Source: Aliidiomarina celeris (GTDB taxonomy: Bacteria; Pseudomonadota; Gammaproteobacteria; Enterobacterales; Alteromonadaceae). From it: a stretch of DNA of 64,000 nucleotides. The position numbers were made by a program, and so were the translations under genes. Every line of letters starts with the position of its first letter. Positions within the stretch are counted from its first letter, which is position 1. The stretch covers positions 186,001 to 250,000 of the forward strand of contig NZ_QMIL01000002.1 of the NCBI RefSeq assembly GCF_003316875.1, given 5' to 3'. The notes under the pieces are model-generated. The model saw only the letters and a list, made by a program, of their open reading frames with translations. It made no database searches and had not been told where the DNA came from. Of this stretch, positions 44,005 to 53,061 are shown in pieces.

Positions 44005-46833
44005 TTAATGCGGGTGGTTCTGTTGAGCGTCGATAAAGGCGCGTAGGTTTTGTGCAGTGAGTGGTTTACTGAAGTAATACCCCTGAATTTCGTCGCAATG
44101 AAGTTCCGCTAACTTATTCAATTCTTCTTTTAGTTCAACGCCTTCCGCGATAGTCTGAATGTCCAAGCCATGGGCCAAATCAATAATACTTTTTACAATA
44201 GAAGTGCTCTTTTTCGAGCGATGCAGGTTACTCACAAACGCTCTATCAATTTTAAGTTTATCGACTCCGAAGCGTTGCAAGTAACTAATTGAGGAATGTC
44301 CGGTTCCAAAATCGTCTAGCGCAATTTTAAATCCGGCAGCTCTCAACGCTTGAATAGTGTGCAGCCCGCTCTCAGGATTTTTCATTGCAACGGTCTCCGT
44401 AAGCTCAAGTTCAATCTCAGACGGCAATACATTGAGTGGTTCCAGGGTACTCACTAACTTATCGACCAAATCAGGATCTTCGAATTGAACCGCAGACAGG
44501 TTGATCGACAGTTGGAAGTCTTTTAAACCGTCTGCCTTCCATTGATGCAGCTGCTCCACAGCATGCAAGAATACCCAGCGATCAATATCACCAATGAGTC
44601 CTCCCATTTCTGCCAATGGTATAAACTCGTCTGGAGGTATTATTCCAAGTGAAGAGGATTCCCAACGGATAAGAACTTCCGCTCCAAAAGGCGCAGACTT
44701 ATGTACGCTCACTTGCGGCTGGAATACGAGATGGAATTCGTTGTTTTCAATGGCGAAGTTTAGTGCGTTGAGTACTTGTAGCTGACGGCTTGCCTCTTGT
44801 TGAAGTCGAGGCTCAAAGAATTGGAAATTGTTTCTGCCGCTTTGTTTCGCGTGATACATCGCCGCCTCTGCAGCGCCTAGCGTATCTTCGGCTGAGTCTG
44901 ATTTCTGATGGTAAATGTGAATGCCTATTGACGCGGTAACTACCACAATTTCCTGATTAATCTGAACAGGCCTTCTGATTGCAGTCAGAAGCGCCCCTGC
45001 CAGTTGTGCGGCTTCATTTGCCGGTGTCGCTGGTGCTAAACATGCAAAGACATCACCAGATAACCGAAACGCTCTCCCATGCTTTGTGATGACATTTGAT
45101 ACCGCCTCGCCTAACTTCAACAGGACTTGCTTTCCAGCATCAATGCCCAAGCCATCGTTTACGAGTTTGAAATTGTCTAAATCTATGTAAAAAACAGCAC
45201 CCTTTAAATCTTTGAGGTTATTGTAAGCAGCCTCGAACGCATTGTGATTCGGTAATTTCGTAACGTCATCGTAATAGAATAGTTGATCGACTCGTGCCTG
45301 ACTTTCTCGCAGTTCCGTCACGTCTGGCTGGAATGAGATGTACTTATAAGTCAGGCCTTGCTCGTTTAAAATTGGGAAAATGGTGGCTCTTTGAATGACT
45401 TCCTTGCCTTGCTTGCCGATATTAATCAAATCACCCTGCCACGTTTCATTACGAGTGAGGTTTTGCCACATCTCTTCATAGACCGCGCGATTGTTTTTGG
45501 TAGAAGCCACAATATTTGGGTTCTTGCCGAGAAGCTCGTGGGTGCTATATCCAGAGAATGTCTGATAAGCCTGATTCACATACTCGATCTCAGCCTTTGT
45601 ATTGGTGATTAAAATGGGAATAGGGCTTTGATCAACCGCCATGGAGAGTGTCCTAATTTCCTCCACTTGTTTTACACGGTCCGAAACATCTCTAGAAACG
45701 ACAAGATAGGTGAGCTGCTCACCGGATGCATTTTTATTGAGCGCCAAAGAGGCTTCAACGAAATAGTCATCACTTAATTCAAAAATACGCCTTTCGCTTC
45801 GGCCTGATGCGGTGGCTTGCTGCATTGCCTGCTCAACTAAGTTACGAGCCTCAACCGAAAGTACAGAAAAAAGGTTCTGACCGACGGGATTGTGGGGTAT
45901 TAGGCTGCGAGGGTCAGGGTTTGCGTAAACTTTTACAATTTTACCGTGCTTTGTTATTTCGAAAATGGAATCTGGCAGCATACTGATCGTGGTCGACAAT
46001 TGCTGTTTTGCTTCCGCTAGAGACAGATAAGGAAAAACGACGGTTTCTACATAAATGGCTCGGTATAAGAAAAAGTAGGCGAACACTTTAAATACATGAC
46101 CAAACAAATTGTAAATGTCGGTTACGTCGGCATATAAAGTGAAAAAATATTCACTCACAACAACAATGAGGGCCACATTGAGAAGCGCGCTTGTATTCGT
46201 GCCCGCCTTTTTGTTTTTGAGCGTTCGAAAAAATAACCACGCGGCGACTGCATTTAATGTAATCAAACTGTATTCAAAGCCCTTTTTGAAAGGGGTTAAA
46301 CCAGTGTCGGGAGTAAATGTTTCTGGAATGAGGTGCGCCTGAAATAGCACGGTGTAAATGACGGCTAAAGTGAGTAAAGATACCCATAAGAGCACTTGGT
46401 AGCTGTTAAGTTTGGGGAGTTGCCACCACGGTTGCAATGCAAGAATCAGCAATCCGACCGTGCCTGCGGCGCGCGCAGCCAGCCAAAAGCTAATAGCTTT
46501 CTCTGGCGAGGATGGTGTCACAAAGTCTGGCATACCTGCGTACGAAAAGGTGTGACAAAAGTCGAGAGCCGCCACCATCAACATCAGGCATGCCATGACC
46601 AATAAGTTTGAATTTTTCGTAAATTTACGCGTATTCCAAACCACAGAAAAAACGAGCACGGAAACAACGACTGAAGCCACTTCAAAGATCGTATGTAAAG
46701 TAAGGAATGCAGGTTGAATTGATACCCATTCTCCAGCTTGGAAAGTAAAGGCCAAGAAAGCAATACACAACATGAGGGCGAATACGAGTCGACTATTGTT
46801 GAAATCAGATTGATGTGAGGGGTGTATGTTCAA
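44005..46833 (-). CDS. MASE3-PAS-PAS-GGDEF-EAL protein, probable c-di-GMP phosphodiesterase
   Basis: 942-residue membrane protein. The N-terminal ~265 residues (seven to eight helices) match the MASE3 sensor: HTIFEVASVVVSVLVF, ALDFCHTFSYAGMPDF, AISFWLAARAAGTVGLL. Two PAS domains follow (~280-390 and ~400-510, the second with PIPILITNTKAEIEYVN). GGDEF at ~520-680 is degenerate (RLSGDVF), EAL at ~690-935 has EVLIRW with the Glu kept, [35 protein letters not shown]. It should degrade c-di-GMP in response to a membrane or ligand signal. Confidence 0.88.
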   Translation of the reverse strand: MNIHPSHQSDFNNSRLVFALMLCIAFLAFTFQAGEWVSIQPAFLTLHTIFEVASVVVSVLVFSVVWNTRKFTKNSNLLVMACLMLMVAALDFCHTFSYAGMPDFVTPSSPEKAISFWLAARAAGTVGLLILALQPWWQLPKLNSYQVLLWVSLLTLAVIYTVLFQAHLIPETFTPDTGLTPFKKGFEYSLITLNAVAAWLFFRTLKNKKAGTNTSALLNVALIVVVSEYFFTLYADVTDIYNLFGHVFKVFAYFFLYRAIYVETVVFPYLSLAEAKQQLSTTISMLPDSIFEITKHGKIVKVYANPDPRSLIPHNPVGQNLFSVLSVEARNLVEQAMQQATASGRSERRIFELSDDYFVEASLALNKNASGEQLTYLVVSRDVSDRVKQVEEIRTLSMAVDQSPIPILITNTKAEIEYVNQAYQTFSGYSTHELLGKNPNIVASTKNNRAVYEEMWQNLTRNETWQGDLINIGKQGKEVIQRATIFPILNEQGLTYKYISFQPDVTELRESQARVDQLFYYDDVTKLPNHNAFEAAYNNLKDLKGAVFYIDLDNFKLVNDGLGIDAGKQVLLKLGEAVSNVITKHGRAFRLSGDVFACLAPATPANEAAQLAGALLTAIRRPVQINQEIVVVTASIGIHIYHQKSDSAEDTLGAAEAAMYHAKQSGRNNFQFFEPRLQQEASRQLQVLNALNFAIENNEFHLVFQPQVSVHKSAPFGAEVLIRWESSSLGIIPPDEFIPLAEMGGLIGDIDRWVFLHAVEQLHQWKADGLKDFQLSINLSAVQFEDPDLVDKLVSTLEPLNVLPSEIELELTETVAMKNPESGLHTIQALRAAGFKIALDDFGTGHSSISYLQRFGVDKLKIDRAFVSNLHRSKKSTSIVKSIIDLAHGLDIQTIAEGVELKEELNKLAELHCDEIQGYYFSKPLTAQNLRAFIDAQQNHPH

Positions 46834-46983
46834 AAGTCGTTTCCAATAGCGGCGGCTTGTAAGGCGCCGTAAAGCTCATGATAAATGCAAAAGAATTGAA
46901 ACAAATCAATTTTATTGCCATTGTGTACAACTACAATATAGTAGATATTATAAATGACTCATATAAATTTTTGGTAATTAACT

Positions 46984-48639
46984 GTGACCCAATCTTTGGA
47001 AGATATACTGAAGTCAGACAACAGCCTTATTTTGTCCGGCGGAAACGTTGGAACTTGGGTTTGGAATGTTCAGACTGGTGAAACGCGTTTTAATGAAGCT
47101 TGGGCAAATATTGTCGGCTATACGCTAGATGAAATATCTCCTGTTTCAATCGAAATTTGGATGAAGTTTGTGTATGAAGAAGATCTAGAGATTTCCAATC
47201 AGAAGTTGCAGGATTATTTTACCGGTAAGACCGACCAATATGTTTGTGAAGCGCGAATGCGCCACAAAAATGGGCATCTGGTTAAGGTATTGGACAAGGG
47301 TAAGGTTTTTACTTGGGATCAAGATGGCAACCCGGAGTGGATGTATGGCATTCACGTAGACATTACAGAACAATGGGAAAAGGAAAAGGAAATCGCGCGG
47401 CTCAAAGAAAAGTTAGAGTTGTTTGCCGATAATCTGCCCGGGTTCGTGTTTCAATACAAGATTGATAAAGACGGCCACGCGTCTTTCCCTTTCGCGTCCG
47501 CCATGGTTGAAGAAATTTATGGCTGCACGCCAGAACAGATTACGCAAGATGCCCAGATTGTCATGGAGGTTTTGTCTCCGAAGGATCGCCCTGCAGTGGA
47601 GCAAAGTATTATTAAGTCCATGGAGTCGCTTGAAGACTGGATTGCGAGCTACCGTGTGCTCCACCCTACCAAAGGTGAAATTTGGGTAGAGGGGAAATCA
47701 ACGCCTCGCCGTCAAGAAGATGGTTCAATTATCTGGCATGGTTATTTGCATGAGGTGACGCATGAGATGCGTCAACGTGAACAGCTTAAATTGATGTCTG
47801 CAGTTTTCTTGGCCACGAATCAGGCGGTAATGATAACTGATAGCGAGGGCAACATTACCGACGTTAATGAGGCTTTTGAAACCTCAACGGGGTATCGAAA
47901 AGAAGATGTGCTAGGCAAAACCCCCTCAATTCTCTCTTCAGGTAGACAGTCAAAGTCGTTTTATCAAGCCATGTGGCAGCAACTCGCTGAAACGGGTCAT
48001 TGGCGGGGGGAGCTGTGGAACCGTAAGAAGTCTGGAGAAGCCTATCCGCAGCTTCTGACGATAGACACATTGTACAATGATGACCACGAAATCAGTCACT
48101 ATATCGGTGTGTCGAGTGACATTTCAGAATTGATAGCAAAACAAGACCATTTAGAAGGCTTGGTAAACCAAGATCCGTTAACGGGATTGTTAAATCGCCG
48201 AGCGCTAGAAAAAGAGCTCGAACATGTTGTCAATACAGAAACTAACACGCACATGACTGCGGTGATTTATTTTGACTTGGATAATTTCAAGTCGCTCAAT
48301 GATCACGTTGGGCATAGAGCCGGTGATGAGTTCTTGGTAGAGCTTGCAACCAAACTCAAGTCTGAGCTGCGTGAGAAGGATGTACTTTCCCGCGTCGGCG
48401 GTGATGAGTTTGTGGGTGTGTTGCGTGGAGTGAAGTCGAAAACATTCATTGAGGACTTAGTACGTCGTTTTGAGACCTCAACACGTCAACTTGCAGGAAA
48501 ATACAACAGCCCTAAACCGGTGGGTGTCAGCATCGGTGTCGCGTACTTCCCAGTGGATGCAACAACATCTAAAGCGCTCTTAGAGCTCGCAGATCAACGC
48601 ATGTATCGAGTTAAAAGCGCACACAAGGGTCATATATAG
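46984..48639 (+). CDS. PAS-rich diguanylate cyclase with intact GGDEF and I-site
   Basis: 551-residue cytoplasmic protein with three PAS domains (~15-130, ~135-260, ~265-380; e.g. VGTWVWNVQTGETRFNEAW, AVMITDSEGNITDVNEAFE) and a C-terminal GGDEF domain. The active loop is LSRVGGDEF and the inhibitory site RxxD (REKD) lies exactly five residues before it, so this is a feedback-controlled diguanylate cyclase. GTG start at 46984 with a weak upstream site; there is no in-frame ATG before the first PAS. It is the only protein among the four c-di-GMP proteins here with an intact GGDEF motif. Divergent from the MASE3 phosphodiesterase gene. Confidence 0.9.
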   Translation: MTQSLEDILKSDNSLILSGGNVGTWVWNVQTGETRFNEAWANIVGYTLDEISPVSIEIWMKFVYEEDLEISNQKLQDYFTGKTDQYVCEARMRHKNGHLVKVLDKGKVFTWDQDGNPEWMYGIHVDITEQWEKEKEIARLKEKLELFADNLPGFVFQYKIDKDGHASFPFASAMVEEIYGCTPEQITQDAQIVMEVLSPKDRPAVEQSIIKSMESLEDWIASYRVLHPTKGEIWVEGKSTPRRQEDGSIIWHGYLHEVTHEMRQREQLKLMSAVFLATNQAVMITDSEGNITDVNEAFETSTGYRKEDVLGKTPSILSSGRQSKSFYQAMWQQLAETGHWRGELWNRKKSGEAYPQLLTIDTLYNDDHEISHYIGVSSDISELIAKQDHLEGLVNQDPLTGLLNRRALEKELEHVVNTETNTHMTAVIYFDLDNFKSLNDHVGHRAGDEFLVELATKLKSELREKDVLSRVGGDEFVGVLRGVKSKTFIEDLVRRFETSTRQLAGKYNSPKPVGVSIGVAYFPVDATTSKALLELADQRMYRVKSAHKGHI

Positions 48640-48644
48640 AAGCT

Positions 48645-48918
48645 TCATAAAACAGGTAAGTGCGCCTGAAAACAGCTCCCAGAGCCAAGTTCACTGTTAA
48701 CTTCAAGGCGCCCGCCATGTGCACGGGCGATCTGCGCGCATAAATAAAGCCCAAGACCAACACCCTCGACCTTGCTTTGTGTACTGTTCTTTCCTCGATA
48801 AAAAGGTTCAAAGATAAACGGGATATCTTGCTCAGGAATGCCTTGACCGAAGTCACTTACCGCTACCAAAAGTTCATCTTCAACCGAAATGGTCCCGAGA
48901 ACCTTTTCTGTTAGTGGC
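48645..48918 (-). pseudogene. 3' fragment of a sensor histidine kinase
   Basis: About 90 codons of a HATPase_c domain: VAVSDFGQGIPEQDIPFIF, EPFYRGKNSTQSKVEGVGLG, LYLCAQIARAHGGRLEVNSE, GSGSCFQAHLPVL. The G1, F and G2 boxes are present but the N box, H box and sensor are missing. The frame is closed upstream by TAG near 48918, and a tRNA fragment begins 28 bp further on. The kinase was apparently truncated by a rearrangement at the left edge of the tRNA-Arg island. Confidence 0.75.
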
Positions 48919-48945
48919 CACTATCGCGGAAGTGCATGTAAAATA

Positions 48946-48993
48946 TGGCGCACCCGACAGGAGTCGAACCTGTGACCTCTGCCTCCGGAGGGT
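48946..48993 (-). repeat. 3' half of a tRNA-Arg gene (attachment-site fragment)
   Basis: On the minus strand this reads as the anticodon arm, variable loop, T arm and CCA end of a tRNA-Arg: CCTCCGGAGGCAGAGG followed by a T arm with ACAGG-TTCGACT-CCTGT and GGGTGCGCCA. The 17 bp block CCTCTGCCTCCGGAGGG (48976-48992) is identical to the intact tRNA-Arg(CCG) at 55214-55230; the T arm differs. The 5' half is absent. Interpreted as the displaced tRNA end left when an element integrated at the anticodon loop. Confidence 0.8.
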
Positions 48994-49282
48994 AGTATCG
49001 GGTTCGGATGTAAATCGTGAAAGCTAGGCATAGCAAGGTTTTAAGCGGTGTTGTGGCTTTCTGCTTGGCATCAAAATCGGCACTTTTGAGATCATTTAAT
49101 GGCAAAGTTAGTCACAGAAAACCGACGCCGGAATTTCAACTTTTGACCTTTGCCTCACGACAAAAAATTCTGAATATCCGGAAAATCTGAGTTTTTAGGT
49201 GGAAAAAATTCCACCTTTAAACTGGACTTTGGGTACGTAGAGTAGCCTATAATTTAATCATTTCAGTATGAGGGACATGGTA
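48994..49282. other. Left non-coding part of the island with an inverted repeat
   Basis: No gene recognised. It contains a perfect inverted repeat AGGTGGAA-AAAA-TTCCACCT (49197-49216), about 65 bp before the small YhfG-like gene, which could be an operator or a weak terminator. An open minus-strand frame through the tRNA fragment is considered chance. Confidence 0.5.
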
Positions 49283-49435
49283 ATGAAAACCACAAAAACT
49301 CATGGCAACAAACGAGAGCGCTTTGTTCCAAATATCGAGAACTTCAAAACTAGCCTTCGGTACGAGGGTCTCAAGATGAAAGAGTCTACTGAAAAGCAAA
49401 CGATTGCATCTTTAATAAGAAAGTATGCGAGATGA
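49283..49435 (+). CDS. Small VbhA/YhfG-like putative antitoxin
   Basis: 50-residue basic protein: MKTTKTHGNKRERFVPNIEN then FKTSLRYEGLKMKESTEKQT and IASLIRKYAR. The segment NFKTSLRYEGLKM resembles NFQASRRLEGVEM of YhfG and the S-x-R-x-E-G helix of VbhA-type antitoxins that inhibit Fic proteins. No Fic gene is adjacent; the next gene is convergent abiEii. ATG 49283 has AGGG 8-9 bases upstream. Function as an orphan antitoxin is inference. Confidence 0.45.
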   Translation: MKTTKTHGNKRERFVPNIENFKTSLRYEGLKMKESTEKQTIASLIRKYAR

Positions 49436-49489
49436 TTGCGGCGTATGGACGCAAGCGGCGATTCAGTTGTTTTGGAAGAACACGACGCG

Positions 49490-50416
49490 TTATGAACTGA
49501 GAGCTTCCTTAAGTTTGTTATAAGCTATCTGGTGCCTTTCCTCATTCATTTTTTCAAGGTTATTCAGTTTCCAACGAACAGCAGGCAACTGCTGAACACT
49601 GGCAAGTCCGAGTAATGACCAATCCGGTTTGCGTGACTTAAACGTCAAAAAAAACGCTCTCTCGTCGTCAGTAAATGTAGCATGCATACGTTTTACAATT
49701 TCCTCACGCGAAGCCATAAGCTCGGCTAACGGGACATCAATGTCCGCCATCGACTTAAATTCCCCCTCATAAAGAGCAGCAATATCTTTGAAATTGGGTC
49801 GTAATAATTCCGAAATAGGACGCGGGTGGCTGAGCATATAAACAATTAACGCTTTACGTATATCATCCGTGAGGCCCTCATTATCCAAGAGTAGTTTGAC
49901 GTCAAACAAGTCCCTCGGGTGTTGCCGATCGAGTGCGGCGCATATTTTACCAGCATAAAGGTCGGCAAAACTGACCACTGAAATTTCCGCGAATCCGAAT
50001 TCATTTTCAACCGCTTCAGTAACACTCAAAGCGTTTGATTCGTAGACCGTTCCTCGAAGAACAGGTGACAGTTCTATCTTTATCTGAACCTTTCTACCGC
50101 CAACATCACGTTCCACCAATAAACGGAGCGCGTCCTTTTTAACTTCAAATGAGCGTATGACAGTCACATCTTGCAGCTTTGCGGTGAGGTTTCCCGCTAT
50201 TTGCTCTAGGTGACTTGTGATTGTTTGAAGTGCCTCACCCCTATCCATCATAGGTAAGAAGACGAGGTCAATATCAACCGACAACCTTGGAAAATCCCTG
50301 ACAAATAGGTTAATCGCTGTACCGCCTTTGAGCGCAAAACAGTCATGAGCAGCAACAAATGGAAGCACCTGCATAAGCAACTGAACCTGGCGATAATAAA
50401 TGCTATTTCTATCCAT
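49490..50416 (-). CDS. AbiEii family nucleotidyltransferase toxin
   Basis: 308-residue toxin of the type IV-like AbiE system. The nucleotidyltransferase motif FALKGGTAINLFV followed by LSVDIDLVFLP (GGT-x-x-N and D-x-D) is clear, with KIELSPVLRGTVYE and FADLYAGKICAALDRQHPRDLFDVKLLLD as the further conserved blocks (read in parts). Family members modify nucleotides or tRNA and arrest growth or abort phage infection. The gene follows abiEi by 6 bp, with AAGGAA as its ribosome binding site inside the abiEi end. Confidence 0.9.
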   Translation of the reverse strand: MDRNSIYYRQVQLLMQVLPFVAAHDCFALKGGTAINLFVRDFPRLSVDIDLVFLPMMDRGEALQTITSHLEQIAGNLTAKLQDVTVIRSFEVKKDALRLLVERDVGGRKVQIKIELSPVLRGTVYESNALSVTEAVENEFGFAEISVVSFADLYAGKICAALDRQHPRDLFDVKLLLDNEGLTDDIRKALIVYMLSHPRPISELLRPNFKDIAALYEGEFKSMADIDVPLAELMASREEIVKRMHATFTDDERAFFLTFKSRKPDWSLLGLASVQQLPAVRWKLNNLEKMNEERHQIAYNKLKEALSS

Positions 50417-50422
50417 GATAAT

Positions 50423-51196
50423 TTACATTTCCTTGGGTACCGTAATTTGCCATTTGCTTTCTAGGCGACCATTTACCGCCACGACTCTCTTACCTGCTCC
50501 TAAGTCGTAATCCTCAGACTTCAAGTATTTATACCAGGGTTGTTGATTACGCTCCGCTAACCAAAAAAATAACCGTTTCACTTTTACATTAAGACAGCCT
50601 TTTAACAGCGTATCCAACTTACGAGGTGACAAGTTATGTAACCCCTGAAGAAGCGCGTCAGCATGCTCGAAACTGACGTGCTTAGGCACCTCGTTGAGTA
50701 CTTCCAGATAGGCTTTTTCAACGCACGAACACGTTATTTCCGGAAGACCTTTTGACCATTCATAAGGACGTAGAACGCGCTGGTCGTGCATGAGTGACTC
50801 AGGCCACAATCGCTTCGTTCCATGCCATTCGTAAGTAGCTTCCACACCAATTTTATCAACCCATCCAGGAAGCTTCTCAGGGCAATATAGACCAATCGTG
50901 CGTTTTCCACTTTGGTTTACGTAATGGCTTACACCATTTAACTCTAGAGCGGTCAGCCCCCCCACATTGACTGCGAACGTTGCCATTCGCTGCAGTGAAG
51001 CGACCACGCCCTGCCAAGTCGGACGTGCTTCATCTCGGTAATAGACACCGGGAACGGCTACGACTAAAGCTCCTCTTCGGATGGAGTTGTCGATGTAGTG
51101 TAAACTTAACCCTTGCTCTTGTAGCCAACGTTTCGTTGCTATCATACCAAGCGGAACTTTTTGCTTTAGCGTTTTACCTGCTTCGTGATTTAGCAT
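50423..51196 (-). CDS. AbiEi family antitoxin/transcriptional repressor
   Basis: 257-residue protein upstream of the AbiEii gene. The N-terminal ~75 residues look like a winged helix (IATKRWLQEQGLSLHYIDNSIRRGALVVAVPGVYYRDEAR read in parts), matching AbiEi_3-type antitoxins, and the C-terminal domain (LHNLSPRKLDTLLKGC, VKRLFFWLAE) is the presumed toxin-neutralising part. AbiEi proteins repress their own promoter by binding inverted repeats. A consensus-like promoter lies directly upstream. Confidence 0.85.
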   Translation of the reverse strand: MLNHEAGKTLKQKVPLGMIATKRWLQEQGLSLHYIDNSIRRGALVVAVPGVYYRDEARPTWQGVVASLQRMATFAVNVGGLTALELNGVSHYVNQSGKRTIGLYCPEKLPGWVDKIGVEATYEWHGTKRLWPESLMHDQRVLRPYEWSKGLPEITCSCVEKAYLEVLNEVPKHVSFEHADALLQGLHNLSPRKLDTLLKGCLNVKVKRLFFWLAERNQQPWYKYLKSEDYDLGAGKRVVAVNGRLESKWQITVPKEM

Positions 51197-51747
51197 GTGA
51201 TGCTCTTATTGGTTTGCAATGCTGTCTATATACGTTAATTATTGACGTGGATTTAATGTTAGTCAAACTGTTTGTTTGAACTCAACAACATCGTGCAGCC
51301 GACATAAATAGCACTCATGTAACTGTATGATTTTTGTTCTTGTTGAGGTTAGCTAACTCTTGTATCGTCCTAAATAGACCGAAAGGTGCTGGTTGTGGAG
51401 CGACCTCTGACTCCGGAGCAAAAACCTACGAAACTGGGTAATATCGCGTTAACTATGCGAAAATGGGTTTAATCGGTATATCAATAACTTAATGAGTTTC
51501 GAGGCTAAGACGTTTAGCCACACATTAGAACGGAACAAATCAGACCACTGCAAAAGTTGGCACAAGTTACTAAGTCAAAATGGACCATTAGCCAGTAATT
51601 TTTAATTTCGAGGGTCTCCTCGAAACCCCAAATTAACGATTTGACTGAAGTATTGGCACCCTTCGCCCTGCGGGCGTAGGGTGTTATTCATGGTTAATCT
51701 CAGAGCTTTTTTATAATTGGCGAGATACACCAAACACTAAGAAGTGC
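51197..51747. other. Non-coding gap between abiE and hipBA
   Basis: 550 bp without a supportable gene. It holds the abiE promoter (51238-51266), an imperfect tRNA-Arg anticodon-loop-like sequence GACCTCTGACTCCGGAG (51402-51418; one mismatch to the end copies), a hairpin TTTCGAGG-GTCT... (51608-51627; loop GTCT) and CGCCC-TGC-GGGCG (51664-51676). The hairpins lie downstream of hipA and could act as its terminators. Confidence 0.55.
51238..51266 (-). promoter_or_regulatory. abiE promoter
   Basis: On the minus strand TTGACT (51261-51266 reversed) and AATAAT (51238-51243) are separated by 17 bp, close to the sigma-70 consensus, about 40 bp upstream of the abiEi ATG. Confidence 0.7.
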
Positions 51748-53061
51748 TCATTCGATAAGTAGTCGATGTTTACGCTCCCGCATACCATCAAAGATTGGTG
51801 TCGAGACGCTCGTGGGGAAGTCATCAGGCAAATCGTTCTTCACTCGCTCAATGACCTCATCAACTTGGTCGCACATGCCGGTGATAATTTCGCTCATTCT
51901 GGTCGGACTGAATTCAGCCTCTTTCGCCGCGTTTAAAAAATGTCGCTTAAAAATTTGATAAATGTTCCACTTTTTACCCCCCGTCCCCCGCAAGCTCATC
52001 GCAAGTTTCAAGTCGCGAATATTGAGGCCTGTTCCACCCACAGCAGTATAAGCAGAAATAATGTCGTATAAAGGCGTTAAACGGAAAGCCCCATAAGGTT
52101 CAATATGCACAGAGAAATTCTTTGCGTGCCCATCAGTCGCGCCTAATAGAAAGAAAAGCACCTGTGCCCCCATAAAAGTCTCACGATCACGTGTGGGATC
52201 AGCAGACCCCTGAAGATGTTTCATAATATTGGCAATCGACGGACCGTTATCCGATTCGTATTTTCGTGCAGATGGCAGGCCAAGCACCTGGCAATAGTCT
52301 TCTTGAGGGAGTCGCATTAACCAGGAGTGATCACTTGAATACTTACGATCAAAGCGCTCAATGGCTAGGGCTTTAACATTTGGTGTGATAATCACCTCAC
52401 AATCCGGTGCTTCAAAACCGAATGCTCGTGCAATTTTTAAGCAGAGCATTTCATTTTCGACGCTGTCACTTAAATCGATTGTGTGATCGTGGCTTTGAAT
52501 CTTCCCAATCGGAAGTTTAATGATATGAGTAGTCGGCGTGTTTCCACTTGGAATACACCATACACCATCTATTTTTAACAAGGCTGTTTTTTCCTGAGCC
52601 CCAGCAATTGATATTCTAAAATCGTCCAACTCCCGAAGCATGCCCAAGGGCGCCTTGGACTGGTAGCCTTTTAAAACACGCTCTAACTTCTCTTCGGTGA
52701 GCTTTTCATAACGCAGTTCACGAATATTTCCTGGCTTTTCTCCTGCCGGAACGAACTGTAATGCACCAACACTATCTTTCCCAATAGCCGCCAGTAGGTC
52801 AAATGCTTGATCGGAGTCGACTTGATAACGGGCAACTATCCGGTCTCTAACTTCCTCGTTATCAGGCAGCAGGTTATCAAAAAAGTTAATAACCTCGCGC
52901 CCTGAATAAGCGTCATGACGTAAAGGCATAGACAAAGATATTGGCCGTGCACCATCTTTATCAATCCACATTTCATCATAACGAAATACGTGGGCGCCGG
53001 AATCATTTCGACTCAGGTGACCTACGCGGTAGCCGTTCATATAGACGTCGAGCGTATTCAT
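51748..53061 (-). CDS. hipA: HipA serine/threonine kinase toxin
   Basis: 437-residue HipA-family kinase toxin, related to E. coli HipA, which phosphorylates GltX and causes persistence. N-terminal couple_hipA domain (DVYMNGYRVGHLSRND, MPLRHDAYSGREVINFFDNLLPDN read in parts); kinase core with the regulatory Ser loop ISIAGAQEKTALLK; catalytic Asp and Asn in FLLGATDGHAKNFSVH; metal-binding Asp in PLYDIISAY. Start at 53061, overlapping the hipB stop (TAATG), with GAGGAG upstream. Full length compared with E. coli HipA (440). Confidence 0.93.
   Translation of the reverse strand: MNTLDVYMNGYRVGHLSRNDSGAHVFRYDEMWIDKDGARPISLSMPLRHDAYSGREVINFFDNLLPDNEEVRDRIVARYQVDSDQAFDLLAAIGKDSVGALQFVPAGEKPGNIRELRYEKLTEEKLERVLKGYQSKAPLGMLRELDDFRISIAGAQEKTALLKIDGVWCIPSGNTPTTHIIKLPIGKIQSHDHTIDLSDSVENEMLCLKIARAFGFEAPDCEVIITPNVKALAIERFDRKYSSDHSWLMRLPQEDYCQVLGLPSARKYESDNGPSIANIMKHLQGSADPTRDRETFMGAQVLFFLLGATDGHAKNFSVHIEPYGAFRLTPLYDIISAYTAVGGTGLNIRDLKLAMSLRGTGGKKWNIYQIFKRHFLNAAKEAEFSPTRMSEIITGMCDQVDEVIERVKNDLPDDFPTSVSTPIFDGMRERKHRLLIE

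Noticed and set aside
48911-49105. Minus-strand frame through the tRNA fragment whose start MPLNDLK hints at an integrase N-terminus
   Set aside because: After the first residues it does not follow the integrase N-terminal domain and it runs into the tRNA remnant. No catalytic domain exists in the island.
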